Source: Vitreoscilla sp.
Lineage (GTDB): Bacteria > Pseudomonadota > Gammaproteobacteria > Burkholderiales > Neisseriaceae
DNA: 64,000 bases
Direction of reading: 5' to 3'
NCBI GenBank assembly: GCA_030150505.1
Contig: JASLFS010000001.1
Location: forward strand, 1-64,000
In this document: positions 62,604-64,000 of the stretch, one piece after another
Layout of the letters: every line of letters begins with the position of its first letter
Position numbering within the stretch: the first letter of the stretch is position 1
Program-made: the position numbers and the translations under genes
Notes under the pieces: model-generated
What the model saw: the letters and a program-made list of their open reading frames with translations, nothing else
Databases searched by the model: none
Told to the model about the DNA's origin: nothing

Positions 62604-62672
62604 GGTCTTTTTTCAAGTAAAATAAGCGATTATTTTTAATTTAGTCACCAAAGTCACGAAAAGGTGTTTATT

Positions 62673-64000
62673 TTGTCTGAAACATTTTCATTAAAACCCA
62701 TTTATCTTGCTGTAGCTGCCGTGGGTTTTTCAGGCAGCCTATGGGCTAGCCCGCTATCGTTGGGCTCTAGTAATGAAGCTGTATGTACACCTAATGCAGT
62801 ATTTGTTGAACCAGCGCTACCAAGTGCTCAAAACAAACGGGTTGTTGATAACACTTATGTGGAAGCTGATGATATTAACGGGCAAATGCAGAATCAAGTG
62901 CATGCTACAGGTCAGGTGATTATTGAACGAAATGAGCAAACAATCAATGCTGATGATGTTATTTACGATCAGCAGCAAGATAAAGCCATTGCAAAGAAAG
63001 ACTTTACTTTAACCCAAGGCAATACACATATTACGGGTCAAGATTTAGATTATCAGGTAACAGCCCAACAAGGTACAGCCATTAATGCTAAGTTTGAAAC
63101 CAACAGTGATGAAGGACGTCGTTTGCAAGGCGTTGGTGAGGAATTGGAAGTTAAGGGTAAAAATCGCTATGGTTTAAAACAAGCTCAGTTTAATACTTGT
63201 CGCCCAGGCGATGCGAGCTGGTATATCAAATCAAGTTCATTAGATGCTGATTATAATAATAATATCGGCGTTGCACGCAATGCAACTATCATGTTCAAAG
63301 ACGTTCCTATCTTGTATACGCCTTGGATGGATTTTCCATTAAGTGGAAACCGCAAAAGTGGTTTTTTACCACCAACAATTAAAGGCGGTTCAAACGGTTT
63401 TGAATTGGCCACACCATATTATTTGAATTTAGCACCCAATTACGATGCAACATTCACGCCACATTTAATGACCAATCGAGGATTGTTTTTAGGTGGTGAT
63501 GTACGGTACTTACAACCGAATTATCAAGGGCAGATTGCTGGAGAATACCTCAATAGCGATAAGAAAAGTGATGAGGATAATAGATATACGGTATCTGCTC
63601 AGCACAGACAAAAAATCAATGACAATATTCATTTTGGTATAGATTACAATCAGGTATCAGATGATGATTATATTCGTGACTTTGGTACACGATCTCAAGT
63701 TGCAGATGGTGCTCATTTAAATCGAGAATTTTGGTTAAGCCACCGTGCCAATGTTGCCAATGCACCACTTAGCACCATGTTAACTGTTCAGAAGTACCAA
63801 ACTTTACAAAACAATGAACGCAATATCGATATTCCTTATCGCTTGATGCCTCGTGTTGAAAGTAGATGGCAGAAATATTACGGTAAAATGTTTGTGAATA
63901 TGATGGGGCAATATACTCGATTCTCGCATCCAACCAAACAAGAAGGACAACGTTTTGTCGCTAATCCAAGTGTTAAATGGAATTTTGATAACCAATGGGG
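62673..64000 (+). CDS. lptD: LPS-assembly protein LptD, 5' part (runs off window end)
   Basis: The outer-membrane LPS translocon; only the first 442 codons or so are in the window. The most likely start is TTG 62673 with AAAAGG eight bases upstream, reading (M)SETFSLKPIYLAAVAVGF and a signal peptide. The N-terminal OstA-type domain includes DINGQMQNQVHATGQVII and NRYGLKQAQFNTCRPG. The barrel begins with PWMDFPLSGNRKSGF. Cys residues at EAVC and NTCRP match the LptD disulfide pattern. A single uptake sequence sits in the signal-peptide coding region. No in-frame ATG is suitably placed. Confidence 0.9.
   Translation, partial: MSETFSLKPIYLAVAAVGFSGSLWASPLSLGSSNEAVCTPNAVFVEPALPSAQNKRVVDNTYVEADDINGQMQNQVHATGQVIIERNEQTINADDVIYDQQQDKAIAKKDFTLTQGNTHITGQDLDYQVTAQQGTAINAKFETNSDEGRRLQGVGEELEVKGKNRYGLKQAQFNTCRPGDASWYIKSSSLDADYNNNIGVARNATIMFKDVPILYTPWMDFPLSGNRKSGFLPPTIKGGSNGFELATPYYLNLAPNYDATFTPHLMTNRGLFLGGDVRYLQPNYQGQIAGEYLNSDKKSDEDNRYTVSAQHRQKINDNIHFGIDYNQVSDDDYIRDFGTRSQVADGAHLNREFWLSHRANVANAPLSTMLTVQKYQTLQNNERNIDIPYRLMPRVESRWQKYYGKMFVNMMGQYTRFSHPTKQEGQRFVANPSVKWNFDNQW
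62729..62740 (-). repeat. DNA uptake sequence inside the lptD signal peptide region
   Basis: Exact TTCAGGCAGCCT, the reverse complement of AGGCTGCCTGAA, encoding part of GFSGSLWA at the end of the signal peptide. Confidence 0.85.

Noticed and set aside
1..64000. tRNA, rRNA, phage, plasmid or defence-system genes
   Set aside because: None recognised on either strand; gaps are short and every large frame has a core-gene assignment.

Overview
The window looks like chromosomal DNA of a low-GC member of the Neisseriaceae. Two things point there: repeated copies of the 12-mer AGGCTGCCTGAA, which I recall as the AG-simDUS dialect of the Neisseriaceae DNA uptake sequence, and the gene set itself (LOS/LPS genes waaC, waaA, lpxC and lptD, amgK beside lptD, an MntX-type manganese exporter, a haemoglobin/transferrin-class TonB receptor). 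The genus cannot be fixed from this sequence. I found no rRNA, tRNA, CRISPR array, insertion sequence, integrase or prophage gene. The content is core metabolism and envelope biogenesis.

Layout. 0-5.5 kb: tandem glycine riboswitch and the glycine cleavage genes gcvT-gcvH-tag-gcvP, with a DNA glycosylase gene and a terminator inside the cluster. 5.5-9.8 kb: pepD, a lipoprotein, xpt and an alpha/beta hydrolase. 9.8-14.4 kb: divergent metR/metE, then argE. 14.4-20.3 kb: nitroreductase, mntX with a manganese riboswitch, tsaC, purD, a lipoprotein, yigZ, and a 480-base AT-rich gap full of DnaA boxes. 20.3-25.2 kb: etfBA, waaC, trmO, lpxC. 25.2-31 kb: divergent putP/putA with twin PutA-type operators. 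31-36.2 kb: a 2-hydroxyacid dehydrogenase, nagB, an FKBP, a stand-alone diiron ODP protein, yjdM, mnmE. 36.2-43.1 kb: Fur-controlled TonB receptor, a divergent MFS pump/AraC regulator pair, ribokinase, gdhA. 43.5-51.8 kb: metH, queC, selO, a YdhR-like monooxygenase, the Mrp/ApbC carrier and a hotdog thioesterase. 51.8-64 kb: a secreted protein, waaA, tamB, tamA, sstT, a periplasmic protein, amgK and the first part of lptD.

Genes that work together: GcvT/H/P under glycine control; PutP importing proline for PutA; MetE and MetH as alternative methionine synthases, with MetR beside metE; EtfA/B; WaaC, WaaA, LpxC and LptD in LPS synthesis and export; TamA/TamB in outer-membrane assembly and lipid transport.

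The most notable non-coding signal is a candidate replication-origin region. Five exact and two near-exact DnaA boxes lie in 167 bases at 20074-20240 beside an AT-rich stretch, with a smaller cluster at 14412-14559. A perfect parS site lies at 47395-47410, with three near-parS sites elsewhere. Strand bias and rough hand counts of G versus C also shift near 20 kb. No wholly new multi-gene system is evident; the origin region, the orphan ODP protein with its upstream palindrome, and the possibly lipidated TamA deserve the closest look.
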